Shown: piece by piece, positions 1-11,440 of the stretch
Position numbering within the stretch: the stretch's first letter is position 1
How the letters are laid out: the number at the start of each line of letters is the position of its first letter
NCBI RefSeq assembly: GCF_027497255.1
Contig: NZ_CP114903.1
Location: 1,302,001 to 1,366,000, forward strand
From: Micromonospora sp. WMMD882
GTDB lineage: Bacteria > Actinomycetota > Actinomycetes > Mycobacteriales > Micromonosporaceae
Reading direction: 5' to 3'
DNA: 64,000 nucleotides
Program-made: the position numbers and the translations under genes
Notes under the pieces: model-generated
Told to the model about the DNA's origin: nothing
The model's input: the letters and a program-made list of their open reading frames with translations, nothing else
Databases searched by the model: none

Positions 1-359
1 GCAGAGCCGGTTGACCGCGCACCTGGGGCGGCAGTTGCAGCAGGAGTCCGGCCTGTCCCTCGCCGACTACGAGGTCCTCGTGCAGCTCAGCGAGAGTCCG
101 GACGACCGGCTGCGCCCCTACGCCCTGCAGGAGCTGCTCGACTGGGAGCAGAGCCGGCTGTCCCACCACCTCAGCCGGATGCAACGTCGGGGCCTGGTCG
201 AGCGGGAGGAGTGCCCCAGCGACCGGCGGGGAGCGTTCGTGGTGCTCACCGCCGCCGGTCGGGCCGCCATCGAGGCCGCCGCCCCCGGCCACGTGGCCGC
301 CGTCCGGGCGTTCTTCCTCGACCACCTCGACCGGGACGAGCTGCGTACCCTGGGCCGTC

Positions 360-2669
<2,310 letters not shown>

Positions 2670-2776
2670 CGCAGACGATGATGACAGAACCGACCGACGG
2701 GCAGCGCCCGACCGTCCCTGGCGCTTCCACGGCCGTCCTGGTCGGGCGGCGCTGGTCGGGGTGGGGCAGGGGCGGG

Positions 2777-3739
2777 TCAGGCGGCGCCGTGCGGGTTGCC
2801 GGTGGTCAGCCGGATCGTGAAGCCTTCCACGCCCCGGTGCATCGTCACGTGGTCGCAGGACTGGTGGACGATCCACAGACCGAGCCCGCCGGCGACGCCG
2901 CTGCCGGCGGGGAGCAGCCCGGCGTACGGGTCCTTCGGCCCGTCGCCGCCGTCGCTGACCGCCACCACGATGCGGTCCGGGCCGCTCCAGAGCCGGAACC
3001 GGATCGGCGGACGACCGTGCCGCAGCGCGTTGGTCACCGTCTCGCTGACCGCCACGACCAGGTCCTCGACCTCGTCGGCGGAGACCTGACCGTGGTAGGC
3101 GGCGCGGACGGCCGCGCGGGTCTGCACCGCGGTCGGGTCGGTCAGCTCGACCGTCGGCGTGGCGTGCTGGATCGGATCCGGCAGAGCCGGACGGGGCTCG
3201 GCCAGGTAGACCGGCGGCTCGGTGTACGTCTGGCTCGGCAGCCGCCGGCCGTCCGGCAGGGCGACCCGGGGGTGGGTCCGCAGGACGTCCGCGAGCACCG
3301 GGGCCGGGGTGGTCCGCCGGTCGTACGCGCACATGCTCCACAGCGGGAACTCGTCGTACGCGTGGTTGATGGCCGACTCGTACCGGGCCCACCAGTCCCA
3401 GGTCACGCCCAGGGCGGCCGGTGGCATCTCGCCGACGATCCGGATCTGCCCGGCGCCGGCGGTGACCTGCTCGGCGAGCAGGCGTCGGTACGACCGGATC
3501 GCGCCGGCCGGTCGGGCGTAGACGTCGCCGCCGGTGAGGAACCGCACCGCCGTGCCGGCGGGCAGCGCCGACCGGACCAGGGCGGCGTGCGGCTCCCCGA
3601 AGGACACGAACGTGGGCTCGCCCGCCTCGACCCCGCCGAGCAGGAACGGCAGCACCACGGCCAGCAGCTCGTCGTCGGAGTCGTAGCAGACCGCCTCGTG
3701 GAAGTAGCCGACGTGACCGGCGGCGGCGCCCGTTCTCAC
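2777..3739 (-). CDS. MEDS-domain protein with C-terminal HATPase (anti-sigma-factor-like kinase)
   Basis: A 320-residue cytosolic protein. Residues about 8-165 form a MEDS (methanogen/methylotroph DcmR-type sensory) domain ('GHVGYFHEAVCYDSDDELL', 'MCAYDRR'). Residues about 195-315 form a GHKL ATPase of the RsbW type, with the N box 'VVAVSETVTNALRHG' and a G1 box 'VAVSDGGDG'. RsbW-like kinases bind or phosphorylate STAS antagonists, and the upstream gene encodes a MEDS-STAS protein. The GTG start overlaps that gene's stop by 4 bp (GTGA), so the two are translationally coupled. Inference: a sensor/partner-switching pair. The sigma factor it controls is not in the immediate neighbourhood. Confidence 0.88.
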   Translation of the reverse strand: MRTGAAAGHVGYFHEAVCYDSDDELLAVVLPFLLGGVEAGEPTFVSFGEPHAALVRSALPAGTAVRFLTGGDVYARPAGAIRSYRRLLAEQVTAGAGQIRIVGEMPPAALGVTWDWWARYESAINHAYDEFPLWSMCAYDRRTTPAPVLADVLRTHPRVALPDGRRLPSQTYTEPPVYLAEPRPALPDPIQHATPTVELTDPTAVQTRAAVRAAYHGQVSADEVEDLVVAVSETVTNALRHGRPPIRFRLWSGPDRIVVAVSDGGDGPKDPYAGLLPAGSGVAGGLGLWIVHQSCDHVTMHRGVEGFTIRLTTGNPHGAA

Positions 3740-4587
3740 CGGCTCACCTCCACGTGCAGGCCGGGCAGGTCGAGCAGCGCGGCCAGCCGGGCCAGCGCTG
3801 GTCGGGCGGTGCGGAGCAGGACGCTCTCCGCGCCCCGGGCGTGGGCGTGCTCGTACAGCCGGATCAGGCAGCGGTGGTCGATGAAACGCAGGTCGGTGGC
3901 CTCCACGACCAGCCGGCCGTCGACCGGGCGGGGGTCGGCGCGGGCCAACGTGGCCAGGAAGACCTCGTGGTGGGAGATGTCCAGCTCACCGGCGAGCACG
4001 GTGTGCCCGTCGCCCAACGCGCCGGCCTGCAACCGGAAGCGGACGTCCTCCGCGTTCGTCTCGGGGTGCAGGCAGGCGAGGTCGGCGATGGCGCGGTCGC
4101 CGAGGGCGCGCCGGTCGTACACGCACATCGCCGACATCGGCCAGCCGCGCATGTAGCGGTCGACGAGGTGCTCGTAGCGGGCGAAGGCGTCGAGTTGGGC
4201 CGGGGTGCGTACCAGCGGGGTCGCGTCGGCGGCCACCCGTAGCCCGGAGTAGCCGGCGGCCAGCGCCGCCTCGGTCGCCGCCGCGTACGCGGAGACCTGG
4301 CTGGCGGGGTCGACGACCTCGTCGGCGCCGTAGGCCGACTCGACGGCCACGAACCGGGCGGCCCCCCGGCGCAGCGCGTCCTGGAACTCGCCGGTCGCAC
4401 GCAGCCGGTCACCTACCGGGTTCGAGCCGGGGGCGACATACCAGACCTGGTGACCGGCGGCGAGCCCGCCGGCCAGGAAGTGCGCGACGGCGTCGTGCAG
4501 GGCCGACGGGTCGTCGTAACGCCAGCAGACGTGCCGGTACGTCGTCGGCTGCGGTGTCCGGCCGATCACTCCGGGCGGGAGACCCAT
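3736..4587 (-). CDS. MEDS-domain protein with C-terminal STAS (anti-sigma antagonist) domain
   Basis: A 283-residue protein with an N-terminal MEDS domain (residues about 15-175; 'HVCWRYDDPSALHDAV', 'AMCVYDRRAL') and a C-terminal STAS fold (about 185-280; 'VLAGELDISHHEVFLATL', 'RLVVEATDLRFIDHRCLIRL'). In canonical SpoIIAA/RsbV proteins the phosphorylated residue is a Ser in 'DSSG'; here that position reads 'IDHR', so the usual phospho-site is missing and the switch may work by binding alone. It is coupled to the downstream MEDS-HATPase gene by a 4-bp overlap. The ATG at 4585-4587 is the first plausible start. Confidence 0.87.
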   Translation of the reverse strand: MGLPPGVIGRTPQPTTYRHVCWRYDDPSALHDAVAHFLAGGLAAGHQVWYVAPGSNPVGDRLRATGEFQDALRRGAARFVAVESAYGADEVVDPASQVSAYAAATEAALAAGYSGLRVAADATPLVRTPAQLDAFARYEHLVDRYMRGWPMSAMCVYDRRALGDRAIADLACLHPETNAEDVRFRLQAGALGDGHTVLAGELDISHHEVFLATLARADPRPVDGRLVVEATDLRFIDHRCLIRLYEHAHARGAESVLLRTARPALARLAALLDLPGLHVEVSR

Positions 4588-4667
4588 GCCGTCAGTCTAG
4601 GCCGGGCCGGCCCGAGGGGTGCGGGTCGCCCGGGTCGACAGGCGGTCCCGGCCTCCGGGCGTCCGGC

Positions 4668-4712
4668 CGATTGACCGAGGCATCGACACATGTCAGTGTT
4701 TTGGCACATCCG
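4668..4712 (+). promoter_or_regulatory. possible promoter of the M28 aminopeptidase gene
   Basis: TTGACC, 17 bases, then CAGTGT lie about 25 bases upstream of the AGGAGG ribosome site. The -35 is good but the -10 lacks the usual TAnnnT, so this is tentative. Confidence 0.3.
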
Positions 4713-4726
4713 CGTCAGGAGGCCCC

Positions 4727-6169
4727 ATGACAGGTAGAACGCTGACCACGGCCGTCGCCCTCGCCGTCGGCGTCGCGCTGACCGTGCCACCCGTCGGGTT
4801 GGCCGCCGCGTCCGCGCCGGCCCGGACCGTCGTGGCGGCCCCGCCCACCGCCCTCGCCGCCCCGGACATCGCCGTGTCGAACGTCCAGGCGCATCTCACC
4901 CAGTTCCAGACCATCGCCACCGGCAACGGCGGCCACCGCCGCGCCGGATCGGCCGGCCACACCGCCTCCGTCGCGTACGTCAGGGCCAAGCTCCAGGCAG
5001 CCGGCTACACGGTGACCGAGCAGACCTGCACGAGCTGCGTGTACCGGTCGAACAACCTGATCGCCGAATGGCCGGCCGGCCCCGCCGACCAGGTGGTCAT
5101 GTTCGGCGCCCACCTCGACGGCGTCTCCGCCGGCCCCGGCATCAACGACAACGCCTCCGGCTCGGCGGTCCTGCTGGAGAACGCGCTGGCGCTCGCCGCG
5201 CAGCGGCCGGCGACGATCACCAAGCGGGTACGGTTCGCCTGGTGGACCGACGAGGAGCAGGGCCTCAACGGCTCGAAGTTCTACGTCAACTCGCTCAGCG
5301 CCACCCAGCGCGGGTACCTCAAGGGCTACTACAACTTCGACATGGTCGGCTCCACCAACGGCGGCTACTTCATCAACCGGCTCACCTCCACCACCGCCGC
5401 GCCGCTCAAGGCGTACTGGGACTCCCTCGGCATCGGGCCCGAGGAGAACGTCGAGGGGCAGGGCCGCTCCGACGACTACCCCTTCCAACAGGCCGGCATC
5501 CCCACCTCCGGCTACGCCGCCGGGGCCAGCGCCCGCAAGACCAGCGCGCAGGCCGCCAAGTGGGGCGGCGCCGCCGGATCGTCGTACGACCCCTGCTACC
5601 ACCGGTCCTGCGACACCACCGGCAACATCAGCGCCACCCACCTGAACCGCAGCGCCGACGGCGTCGCGTACGCCATCTGGCAGCTCGCCGTGGGCAGCGG
5701 CACGCCCGGCGCCTGCGTCGGCGGACAGCTCGTCGGCAACAGCTCCTTCGAGTCCGGCACGACCCCGTGGACCGGCACCACCGGCGTGATCACCAGTTCG
5801 ACGTCCCGGCCGGCCCGCACCGGCTCGTACAAGGCGTGGCTGGGCGGCAACGGCAGGACCGGCACCGAGACGCTGTCCCAGTCGGTCACCCTGCCGACCG
5901 ACTGCGCCAGCTACACCCTGGAGCTGCACCTGCGGATCGACACCGCCGAGACGACCACCAGCCGGGTGTACGACCGGCTCACCGTGACGCTGGGCGGCGC
6001 GACGCTGGCGACGTACTCGAACCTGAACGCCGGCAGCGGCTACGTGGCCCGGACGTTCGACGTGGCCGCGTACGCCGGGCAGACCGTCACCCTCACCCTG
6101 ACCGCCACGGAGGACGCGTCGTTGCAGACCAGCTTCGTGGTCGACGACGTGACCCTGCAGGCGGGCTGA
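4727..6169 (+). CDS. secreted M28-family zinc aminopeptidase with C-terminal accessory domain
   Basis: A 480-residue exported peptidase. Residues 1-33 are a Sec signal peptide ('[18 protein letters not shown]'). The catalytic domain (about 55-325) carries the co-catalytic dizinc ligands of Streptomyces griseus aminopeptidase type: His129 ('AHLDG'), Asp141 ('NDNASG'), Glu176/Glu177 ('TDEEQG'), Asp205 ('FDMVGS') and His292 ('CYHRSC'). The C-terminal 140 residues ('[16 protein letters not shown]') are a jelly-roll, galactose-binding-like domain, possibly a cell-wall or polymer-binding module or an inhibitory propeptide. The ATG at 4727 is preceded by AGGAGG (4717-4722); an upstream frame to 4619 has no such support. 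It likely releases N-terminal amino acids outside the cell. Confidence 0.92.
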   Translation: MTGRTLTTAVALAVGVALTVPPVGLAAASAPARTVVAAPPTALAAPDIAVSNVQAHLTQFQTIATGNGGHRRAGSAGHTASVAYVRAKLQAAGYTVTEQTCTSCVYRSNNLIAEWPAGPADQVVMFGAHLDGVSAGPGINDNASGSAVLLENALALAAQRPATITKRVRFAWWTDEEQGLNGSKFYVNSLSATQRGYLKGYYNFDMVGSTNGGYFINRLTSTTAAPLKAYWDSLGIGPEENVEGQGRSDDYPFQQAGIPTSGYAAGASARKTSAQAAKWGGAAGSSYDPCYHRSCDTTGNISATHLNRSADGVAYAIWQLAVGSGTPGACVGGQLVGNSSFESGTTPWTGTTGVITSSTSRPARTGSYKAWLGGNGRTGTETLSQSVTLPTDCASYTLELHLRIDTAETTTSRVYDRLTVTLGGATLATYSNLNAGSGYVARTFDVAAYAGQTVTLTLTATEDASLQTSFVVDDVTLQAG

Positions 6170-6174
6170 CCCTG

Positions 6175-6208
6175 GTGGGGGTCCTCCGCGAACGCGGACG
6201 GCCCCCAC
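6175..6208. terminator. bidirectional hairpin terminator
   Basis: GTGGGGG pairs with CCCCCAC and, inside it, TCCGCG pairs with CGCGGA around an AA loop. It sits between the convergent aminopeptidase and glutamate-synthase-like genes, 6 bases after the first stop codon. Confidence 0.7.
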
Positions 6209-6227
6209 CGGAGCCCGCCCGCACCGG

Positions 6228-7802
6228 TCAGCGGCGCGCGGTGGCCGACGGTGGCGCGGTGCCGCCCTGCGGCGCCTCGGCGGTCATCAGCCGGATGATC
6301 TCGGCCCGGTCGGCGGCCGACGGCAGTCCCCACTCCGGCCGGTAGCCGTACACCTCGGGCAGGGGAGTGGCCGAGGTGCGGCCGTCGACCAGCTCCACCG
6401 CGCTGGACTCGATCAGCCCCGGATGCTCGACCCCGCACGCCTCGGCCACCTTCATCAGGTCCCGCCGCAGCGTCCGTACGTAGTTGGCGGCCCGGACCGA
6501 CTTGCGGGCCGGGTCCAGACCCCGGGCGAGCCACGGGCTCTGGGTGGCGACACCGGTCGGGCAGGTGTCGGTGTGGCACTTCTGGGCCTGGATGCAGCCG
6601 ATCGCCAGCATCGCCTCCCGCCCGACGTTGACCATGTCGCAGCCGAGCGCGAAGGCGACGATCGCGTTGTCCGGCAGGCCGAGCTTGCCCGCGCCGACGA
6701 AGACCACCTGCTCGTGCAGGCCGCGCTCGGCGAACGTCCGGTAGACCCGGGTGAAACCCTGCTGGAAGGGGAGCGACACCGAGTCGGTGAAGATCAACGG
6801 CGCGGCCCCGGTGCCCGCCTCGCCCCCGTCGATCGTCACGAAGTCGACGCCGCGCCCGGTGTCCCGCATCAGGTCGGTCAGTTCCTCCCAGAAGTCCAGA
6901 TCACCGACAGCGGACTTGATGCCGACCGGCAGGCCCGTCTCGGCGGCGAGCAGCTCCACCCAGTCGAGAAGGCTGTCGCAGTCGGAGAACTCGGCGTGCC
7001 GGGACGGGCTGACGCAGTCCCGTCCCACCGGGATGCCCCGGGTGGCGGCGATCTCCGCCGACACCTTGGCCGCCGGCAGCAATCCGCCCAGGCTGGGCTT
7101 CGCGCCCTGGCTGAGCTTGATCTCCAGCGCGCGCACCGGCGCGTCCGCCACCACGTCCTTCAGCCGGTCGAGGCTGAACCGTCCCTGCTCGTCCCGGCAG
7201 CCGAAGTACGAGGTGCCGAGCTGGAAGACCAGCTCACCGCCCCGCCGGTGGTACGGCGACAACCCGCCCTCGCCCGTGTTGTGCAGGCAGCCGGCCAGCG
7301 CCGCGCCCCGGTTGAGCGCCTCGACCGCGTTGCCGGACAACGAGCCGAAGCTCATTCCGGAGATGTTCACCACCGAGTCGGGGCGGAACGCGCCCTTGCG
7401 GCCCCTGGCCCCGCCGAGCACCTTCGCGCAGGGCAGCCACACGTCGTGCCCGGCGGTCGGGCTCGACGGCGGGACGGCCCGACCGAAGGTGCGGTGTTTG
7501 ATGATCGGATAGCCGGAGGTGTGCTCGATGTCGTTGTCGGTGCCGAACCCGAAGTAGTTGTTCTCCCGCTTCGCCGACGCGTACACCCAGCGCCGCTGGT
7601 CCCGGGTGAAGGGCCGCTCCTCGTCGTTGCCGGCGACGATGTACTGCCGCAGTTCCGGCCCGATCGACTCCAGCAGGTAGCGGGCGTGGCCCAGCACGGG
7701 GAAGTTGCGCAGCAGCGCGTGGTCACGCTGGAGGAGGTCGCGTGCGGCCAGCGCCGCCAGCGCGGCGGTGACCGCGGGTACGGCTCGACGTGCCCAGTTC
7801 AT
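6228..7802 (-). CDS. FMN-binding glutamate synthase-family protein
   Basis: A 524-residue stand-alone version of the FMN/Fe-S domain of glutamate synthase. An N-terminal hydrophobic stretch ('AVPAVTAALAALAARDLL') suggests membrane association. The core has 'NISGMSFGSLSGNAVEALN', 'NTGEGGLSPYH', 'TIDGGEAGTGAAP' and a cysteine cluster 'GCIQAQKCHTDTCPTG' matching the 3Fe-4S ligands. It lacks the glutaminase domain, so the true substrate is unknown; related stand-alone proteins are annotated as GltB-like oxidoreductases. The ATG at 7800-7802 is chosen because 'AGGAAAGGG' lies about 8 bases upstream; an extension to 7871 lacks homology. Confidence 0.9.
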   Translation of the reverse strand: MNWARRAVPAVTAALAALAARDLLQRDHALLRNFPVLGHARYLLESIGPELRQYIVAGNDEERPFTRDQRRWVYASAKRENNYFGFGTDNDIEHTSGYPIIKHRTFGRAVPPSSPTAGHDVWLPCAKVLGGARGRKGAFRPDSVVNISGMSFGSLSGNAVEALNRGAALAGCLHNTGEGGLSPYHRRGGELVFQLGTSYFGCRDEQGRFSLDRLKDVVADAPVRALEIKLSQGAKPSLGGLLPAAKVSAEIAATRGIPVGRDCVSPSRHAEFSDCDSLLDWVELLAAETGLPVGIKSAVGDLDFWEELTDLMRDTGRGVDFVTIDGGEAGTGAAPLIFTDSVSLPFQQGFTRVYRTFAERGLHEQVVFVGAGKLGLPDNAIVAFALGCDMVNVGREAMLAIGCIQAQKCHTDTCPTGVATQSPWLARGLDPARKSVRAANYVRTLRRDLMKVAEACGVEHPGLIESSAVELVDGRTSATPLPEVYGYRPEWGLPSAADRAEIIRLMTAEAPQGGTAPPSATARR

Positions 7803-7908
7803 GCGGTCCACCCTTTCCTCGATCGTCACCGCCCAAACCGGAAGTCGGTCCGCCGACCCGACGGCACTCACGCGGTTAAATGTCGTACCCCGGTCGCACC
7901 ATGTCGGT

Positions 7909-8322
7909 ATGGCTGTTTCCGCTGTGACCCACCTTCACGATCAGCCGCGCACCCTCCCGCTGCGTGAGGCCCGCACCCGGCTGACCCAGCTCGTCGCGAT
8001 GGCCGAGCTGACCGACACCGTCACCGTGCTCACCCGCGACGGCGACCCCCGCCCGGTGGCCGCCATCGTGCCGGCCGCCGCGGCCCGCAGCGGGGCGCAG
8101 GCCCGCGCCGACGCCGAACGCGTGGCGGCGGTCAGCGCCGGCTGGGCCCGCCGGCTCGACGAGTCCCACCAGCGCGGCGCCCGCCGGCACGCCGCCGAGC
8201 TGCGGGCCGTCACCGAGGCGCTCGCCGAGGTCTGGGCCGAGCTCGACCGGCGGGTCGCTCCGGGCAGCGACCCGGCGCTGGCCCGACTGCGTGCCGCGCA
8301 CGCCGACCTGCTGCGCGACTGA
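7909..8322 (+). CDS. Phd/YefM-type antitoxin-like protein, no adjacent toxin
   Basis: A 137-residue protein. Residues about 12-55 ('LPLREARTRLTQLV', 'VTVLTRDGDPRPVAAIVP') match the N-terminal DNA-binding/dimerisation fold of Phd/YefM antitoxins. The rest (about 65-137) is an Arg/Ala/Glu-rich helix that could be a coiled coil. Antitoxins of this family normally sit just upstream of a small toxin gene (RelE, Doc or PIN type). The next 440 bp hold no convincing frame, so it appears orphaned or has taken a purely regulatory role. The ATG at 7909 lacks a clear Shine-Dalgarno sequence. Confidence 0.72.
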   Translation: MAVSAVTHLHDQPRTLPLREARTRLTQLVAMAELTDTVTVLTRDGDPRPVAAIVPAAAARSGAQARADAERVAAVSAGWARRLDESHQRGARRHAAELRAVTEALAEVWAELDRRVAPGSDPALARLRAAHADLLRD

Positions 8323-8790
8323 CCGACCCGGCCCGCCCGGCGGCGGAGACTGACTGACCCGGCCCGCCCGCCGGCGGAGGCGGGCGGCTGCCGCCTGCCC
8401 GATCGTCGAGCGCGCACACGCGTCGGTCGCCGCCACCTGACCGTCGGGGTGGACGTAGGCCGCCTACCCGCCCGACCGTCGATCTTGGACGGGCGCGCCG
8501 ACCATCCGCCGAACCAACGGGACATTGACGGCGAACCGTGATGCCGAGCCATGTTCGAGGTATTCATAACGGGCGTATTAGCCAATCCGTCGATTGACGT
8601 TCTTGCGCGCTGATCTGCCGATCGGTAAGTTGTCTCGTCGTTGGAAGTCCGACTTCGGTCTGATTTCATCGGCTCGATGCGCGGTCCGTCCGGCGGGCCG
8701 TGCCCGTCGCGAAAGGGATCGGTGCAACGGCCGGCTGGATAGCGCTGCCCAACGGCCTACGGTGCTTTGTCTCCGAGTCACCTCCGGCAG
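8323..8790. other. long intergenic region with a tandem repeat and a 13-bp palindrome
   Basis: No convincing gene. Two near-identical 30-bp copies beginning GACCGACCCGGCCCGCCCGG run from 8322 to about 8382; the second contains a CCGCC/GGCGG hairpin that could terminate the antitoxin transcript. GTAGGC-C-GCCTAC (8455-8467) is a perfect palindrome. From about 8520 to 8680 the base composition drops in GC ('TATTCATAACGGGCGTATTA'), as expected for the promoter of the following dioxygenase-like gene. I could not fix a -10/-35 pair. Confidence 0.5.
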
Positions 8791-10101
8791 GTGTCCACAC
8801 TGCCGGAGCGAAGGTACGCGGTCCTGCCCGGCGGGCTCGAACGGCCCGTGGTCGATCACGAGGTGACGTTGGTGCGCGACGTGGAACGGTGGCTGACCAC
8901 CGATGTCGATCCGGTCGAATTTCCCTACTCGGCGGTGCTCGCCGAATTTCTCCAGGTCGGAAAACACTTCGTGGCCAAGGACTCGTTGGCCGTCCTCGAC
9001 CACGCCCGGGCGAGGCTGCCGGCCGGAACCCGACCGGGCATGCCCCGGCTGCGGCGGTTCCTGGACTGCGCCCTGGACAAGTGGGACGGTCGGTACGACT
9101 ACCACACCTACCTTGGCCTGCCGATCCTCGCCGCGCCGGCCGACCTGACCCCCGACGAGGCCGCCAGGCACCGGGACCGACGCGTCCTGCTCCTGCTGAC
9201 CGACCTGCTCCGTTTCGAGTTGGCCGCCGACACCGGGGCCACCGGACTGTTGCCGATGCAACGGCCCGACCAGGACCGGTTGGCCCGGCGGCTGCGTCTG
9301 GCGGTACGGGCCGCCCGTCCGGCCCTGGCCCGGTTGAGCCCGGGCGCCACGCTCACCGCGACCGACCCGGTGACGTCCGCCGCGGAACTCTGCGCGGCGG
9401 TCGAGCCCACCGCCCCGGAACGGCTCGACCTGCGGCTGTCCATGTTGCCGGTGTACGTCATCCACGACGAGTACCTGTTCATCCGGGTACTCCAGGCGTA
9501 CGAGTCGACTTTCGCGTTGCTGGCCGTCCTGCTGCGGGCGGCCCGCAGGGCGCTGGCCGGCGGGGACGCCGTCACAGCCGCCGACCGGCTGACCGGGGCG
9601 ACCGAGGCGTTGACCGGCTCGGCGACGCTGTTCTCCCTGACGGCCACCATGCAGCCCGACTCGTTCCGGACGTTCCGGGCGTACACCGAGGGAGCCAGCG
9701 CCATCCAGTCGCACAACTACAAGCTGGTGGAGTCGCTGTGCCGTACCCCGGACGCGGATCGGCTGGACGGCGCGGCCTACCGGTCCGCCCCACCGGTGCG
9801 CCGTCGGGTGCTGGGCGGGCAACCGACCCTCGACGAGGCGTACCGGCGGGCGGTGGACGGCGGACTGCTCGACCGGACGGGCCGGGCCCTGGTCGCCGGC
9901 CGGATGCGCGGCTTCGCCGAGGCGCTGCTGACCTGGCGGCGCACCCACCACCGGCTGGCCGTCCGGATGCTCGGGGAGCGCACGGGCACCGGGTACACCG
10001 AGGGGACCCCCTACCTCGCGGCGGCCCGCTCGGTGCCGGTGTTCCGGACGGTGGACGCCGTGACCCCGGCGCAGGCCGACGAGCCGTCGCCGCCGGCCTG
10101 A
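8791..10101 (+). CDS. divergent tryptophan 2,3-dioxygenase-superfamily protein
   Basis: A 436-residue heme-protein candidate. Three TDO signatures are clear: 'HDEYLFIRVLQAYES', 'TMQPDSFRTFRAYTEGASA' and 'WRRTHHRLAVRMLGERTGTG'. The last keeps the WRxxH histidine that ligates heme in TDO. The first has Leu where classical TDO has the distal His (LFIxxHQxYE), so chemistry may differ from N-formylkynurenine formation; heme-dependent aromatic oxygenases of this superfamily are alternatives. It is about 150 residues longer than bacterial TDO. The GTG at 8791 is used; a TTG at 8767 would add 8 residues, and neither has a good ribosome site. Kynureninase is 32 kb away, so no operon link. Confidence 0.82.
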   Translation: MSTLPERRYAVLPGGLERPVVDHEVTLVRDVERWLTTDVDPVEFPYSAVLAEFLQVGKHFVAKDSLAVLDHARARLPAGTRPGMPRLRRFLDCALDKWDGRYDYHTYLGLPILAAPADLTPDEAARHRDRRVLLLLTDLLRFELAADTGATGLLPMQRPDQDRLARRLRLAVRAARPALARLSPGATLTATDPVTSAAELCAAVEPTAPERLDLRLSMLPVYVIHDEYLFIRVLQAYESTFALLAVLLRAARRALAGGDAVTAADRLTGATEALTGSATLFSLTATMQPDSFRTFRAYTEGASAIQSHNYKLVESLCRTPDADRLDGAAYRSAPPVRRRVLGGQPTLDEAYRRAVDGGLLDRTGRALVAGRMRGFAEALLTWRRTHHRLAVRMLGERTGTGYTEGTPYLAAARSVPVFRTVDAVTPAQADEPSPPA

Positions 10102-10199
10102 CCGCCAGACCCGCCGGTCCACCGGGGCCTGCCGGTTCTACGCGTCGGACCGGGGGGCCGCCGTCGGCCTGCGGCCGGGCGGGGCGCCGGTCGCCGTCC

Positions 10200-10231
10200 C
10201 GCCCGACCGCCCGACCGCCCGACCGCCCGAG
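10200..10231. repeat. 8-bp tandem repeat (CGCCCGAC x4)
   Basis: Three perfect copies and one copy with a final mismatch lie 4 bases beyond the stop of the VWA gene, in the gap between convergent genes. Length variation between strains is likely; no function is apparent. Confidence 0.7.
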
Positions 10232-10234
10232 CGG

Positions 10235-11440
10235 TCACCGGTCGGCGAAGCGCTCGGCGAAGGCCACCAGGTCACGCCGTTCGATGGCCGCGGCCATCAG
10301 GTCCGGGAAGGCGTCCGGGGTGCAGGCGAAGGCGGGCACCCCGAGGGCGGCCAGCGCCGCCGCGTTCGTCCGGTCGTACGCCGGAGCGCCCTCGTCGGAG
10401 AGCGCCAGCAGCACGACCACCTGCACTCCGGCGGCGGTCATCTCGGCCACCCGGCGCAGCATCTGCTCCCGTACCCCGCCCTCGTAGAGGTCGCTGATCA
10501 GGACGAAGATGCTGTCCCGGGGACGGGTGATCAACTGCTGGCTGTAGCCGATCGCCCGGTTGATGTCGGTGCCGCCGCCGAGTTGGGTGCCGAAGAGCAC
10601 CTCGACCGGGTCGCTGAGCTGGTCGGTGAGGTCCACGACCGCGGTGTCGAAGACCACCAGCGAGGTACGCAGCGACCGCATCGAGGCCAGCACCGCGGCG
10701 AACACCCCCGAATAGACCACCGAGGCGGCCATCGAGCCGGACTGGTCGACGCAGAGCACCACGTCCCGCTGCACGGCGCTGGCGCGTCGCCCGTACCCGA
10801 CCAGGCGCTCCGGGATCACCGTACGGTGCTCCTGCTGGTAGTGCTTGAGGTTGGCGCGGATCGTGCGGTCCCAGTCGATGTCGGCGTGCCGGGGGCGGTT
10901 GATCCGGGTGGCCCGGTTGAGCGCGCCGGTCACCGCCGCCCGGGTCTGTTGCGCGATCCGCTGCTCCAACTCCGCCACCACCCGGCGGACCACCTGACGG
11001 GCGGCGTCCTTGGTCCGCTCCGGCATCACCCGGTTCAACGACAGCAACGTGCCGACCAGGTGTACGTCCGGCTCGACGGCGGCCAGCATCTCCGGCTCCA
11101 GCAGCAGCCGGTCGAGGCGGAGCCGTTCGATGGCGTCGGCCTGCATGACCTGCACCACCGTCGACGGGAAGTACGTCCGGATGTCGCCCAGCCAACGGGC
11201 CACCCGGGGAGCGGAGCCGCCCAACCCGGCCGAGCGGCGGGACCCGTCGCCCGGGCTGTCGTCTCCCCCGTCGTAGAGCGCGGCCAACGCCGCGTCCATG
11301 GTGGCGTCGCCCTTGCCGAGGCCACCGCAGGCCGCGTCGGCGGGGCCGCCGAGCACCAGCCGCCACCGGCGCAGCCGTTCCCGGCGCGCGTCGTCGGTGG
11401 TCCGCCGGGGCGTGTCACCGGTCTCCGTGGACGTGGTCAC
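10235..11440 (-). CDS. VWA-domain protein of a MoxR/VWA cassette
   Basis: A 401-residue cytosolic protein with a C-terminal von Willebrand A domain (about 215-390). Its metal-ion site is intact: 'CVDQSGSMAAS' near residue 230 gives DxSxS, with the Thr and Asp contributions at 'GGGTDINRAI' and 'VLISDLYEGG'. The helical N-terminal half ('LGGPADAACGGLGKGDATMD') is typical of the VWA partner of MoxR ATPases. It resembles E. coli YehP by context and architecture. The GTG start overlaps the stop of the DUF5682 gene by 4 bp, making it the last gene of a four-gene operon. It probably acts as an adaptor or substrate-binding subunit for the ATPase. Confidence 0.9.
   Translation of the reverse strand: MTTSTETGDTPRRTTDDARRERLRRWRLVLGGPADAACGGLGKGDATMDAALAALYDGGDDSPGDGSRRSAGLGGSAPRVARWLGDIRTYFPSTVVQVMQADAIERLRLDRLLLEPEMLAAVEPDVHLVGTLLSLNRVMPERTKDAARQVVRRVVAELEQRIAQQTRAAVTGALNRATRINRPRHADIDWDRTIRANLKHYQQEHRTVIPERLVGYGRRASAVQRDVVLCVDQSGSMAASVVYSGVFAAVLASMRSLRTSLVVFDTAVVDLTDQLSDPVEVLFGTQLGGGTDINRAIGYSQQLITRPRDSIFVLISDLYEGGVREQMLRRVAEMTAAGVQVVVLLALSDEGAPAYDRTNAAALAALGVPAFACTPDAFPDLMAAAIERRDLVAFAERFADR

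Noticed and set aside
8594..8866. 90-codon plus-strand frame before the TDO-like gene
   Set aside because: Arg/Ser/Cys-rich composition without motif, no ribosome site, and overlap with the start of the dioxygenase-like gene.
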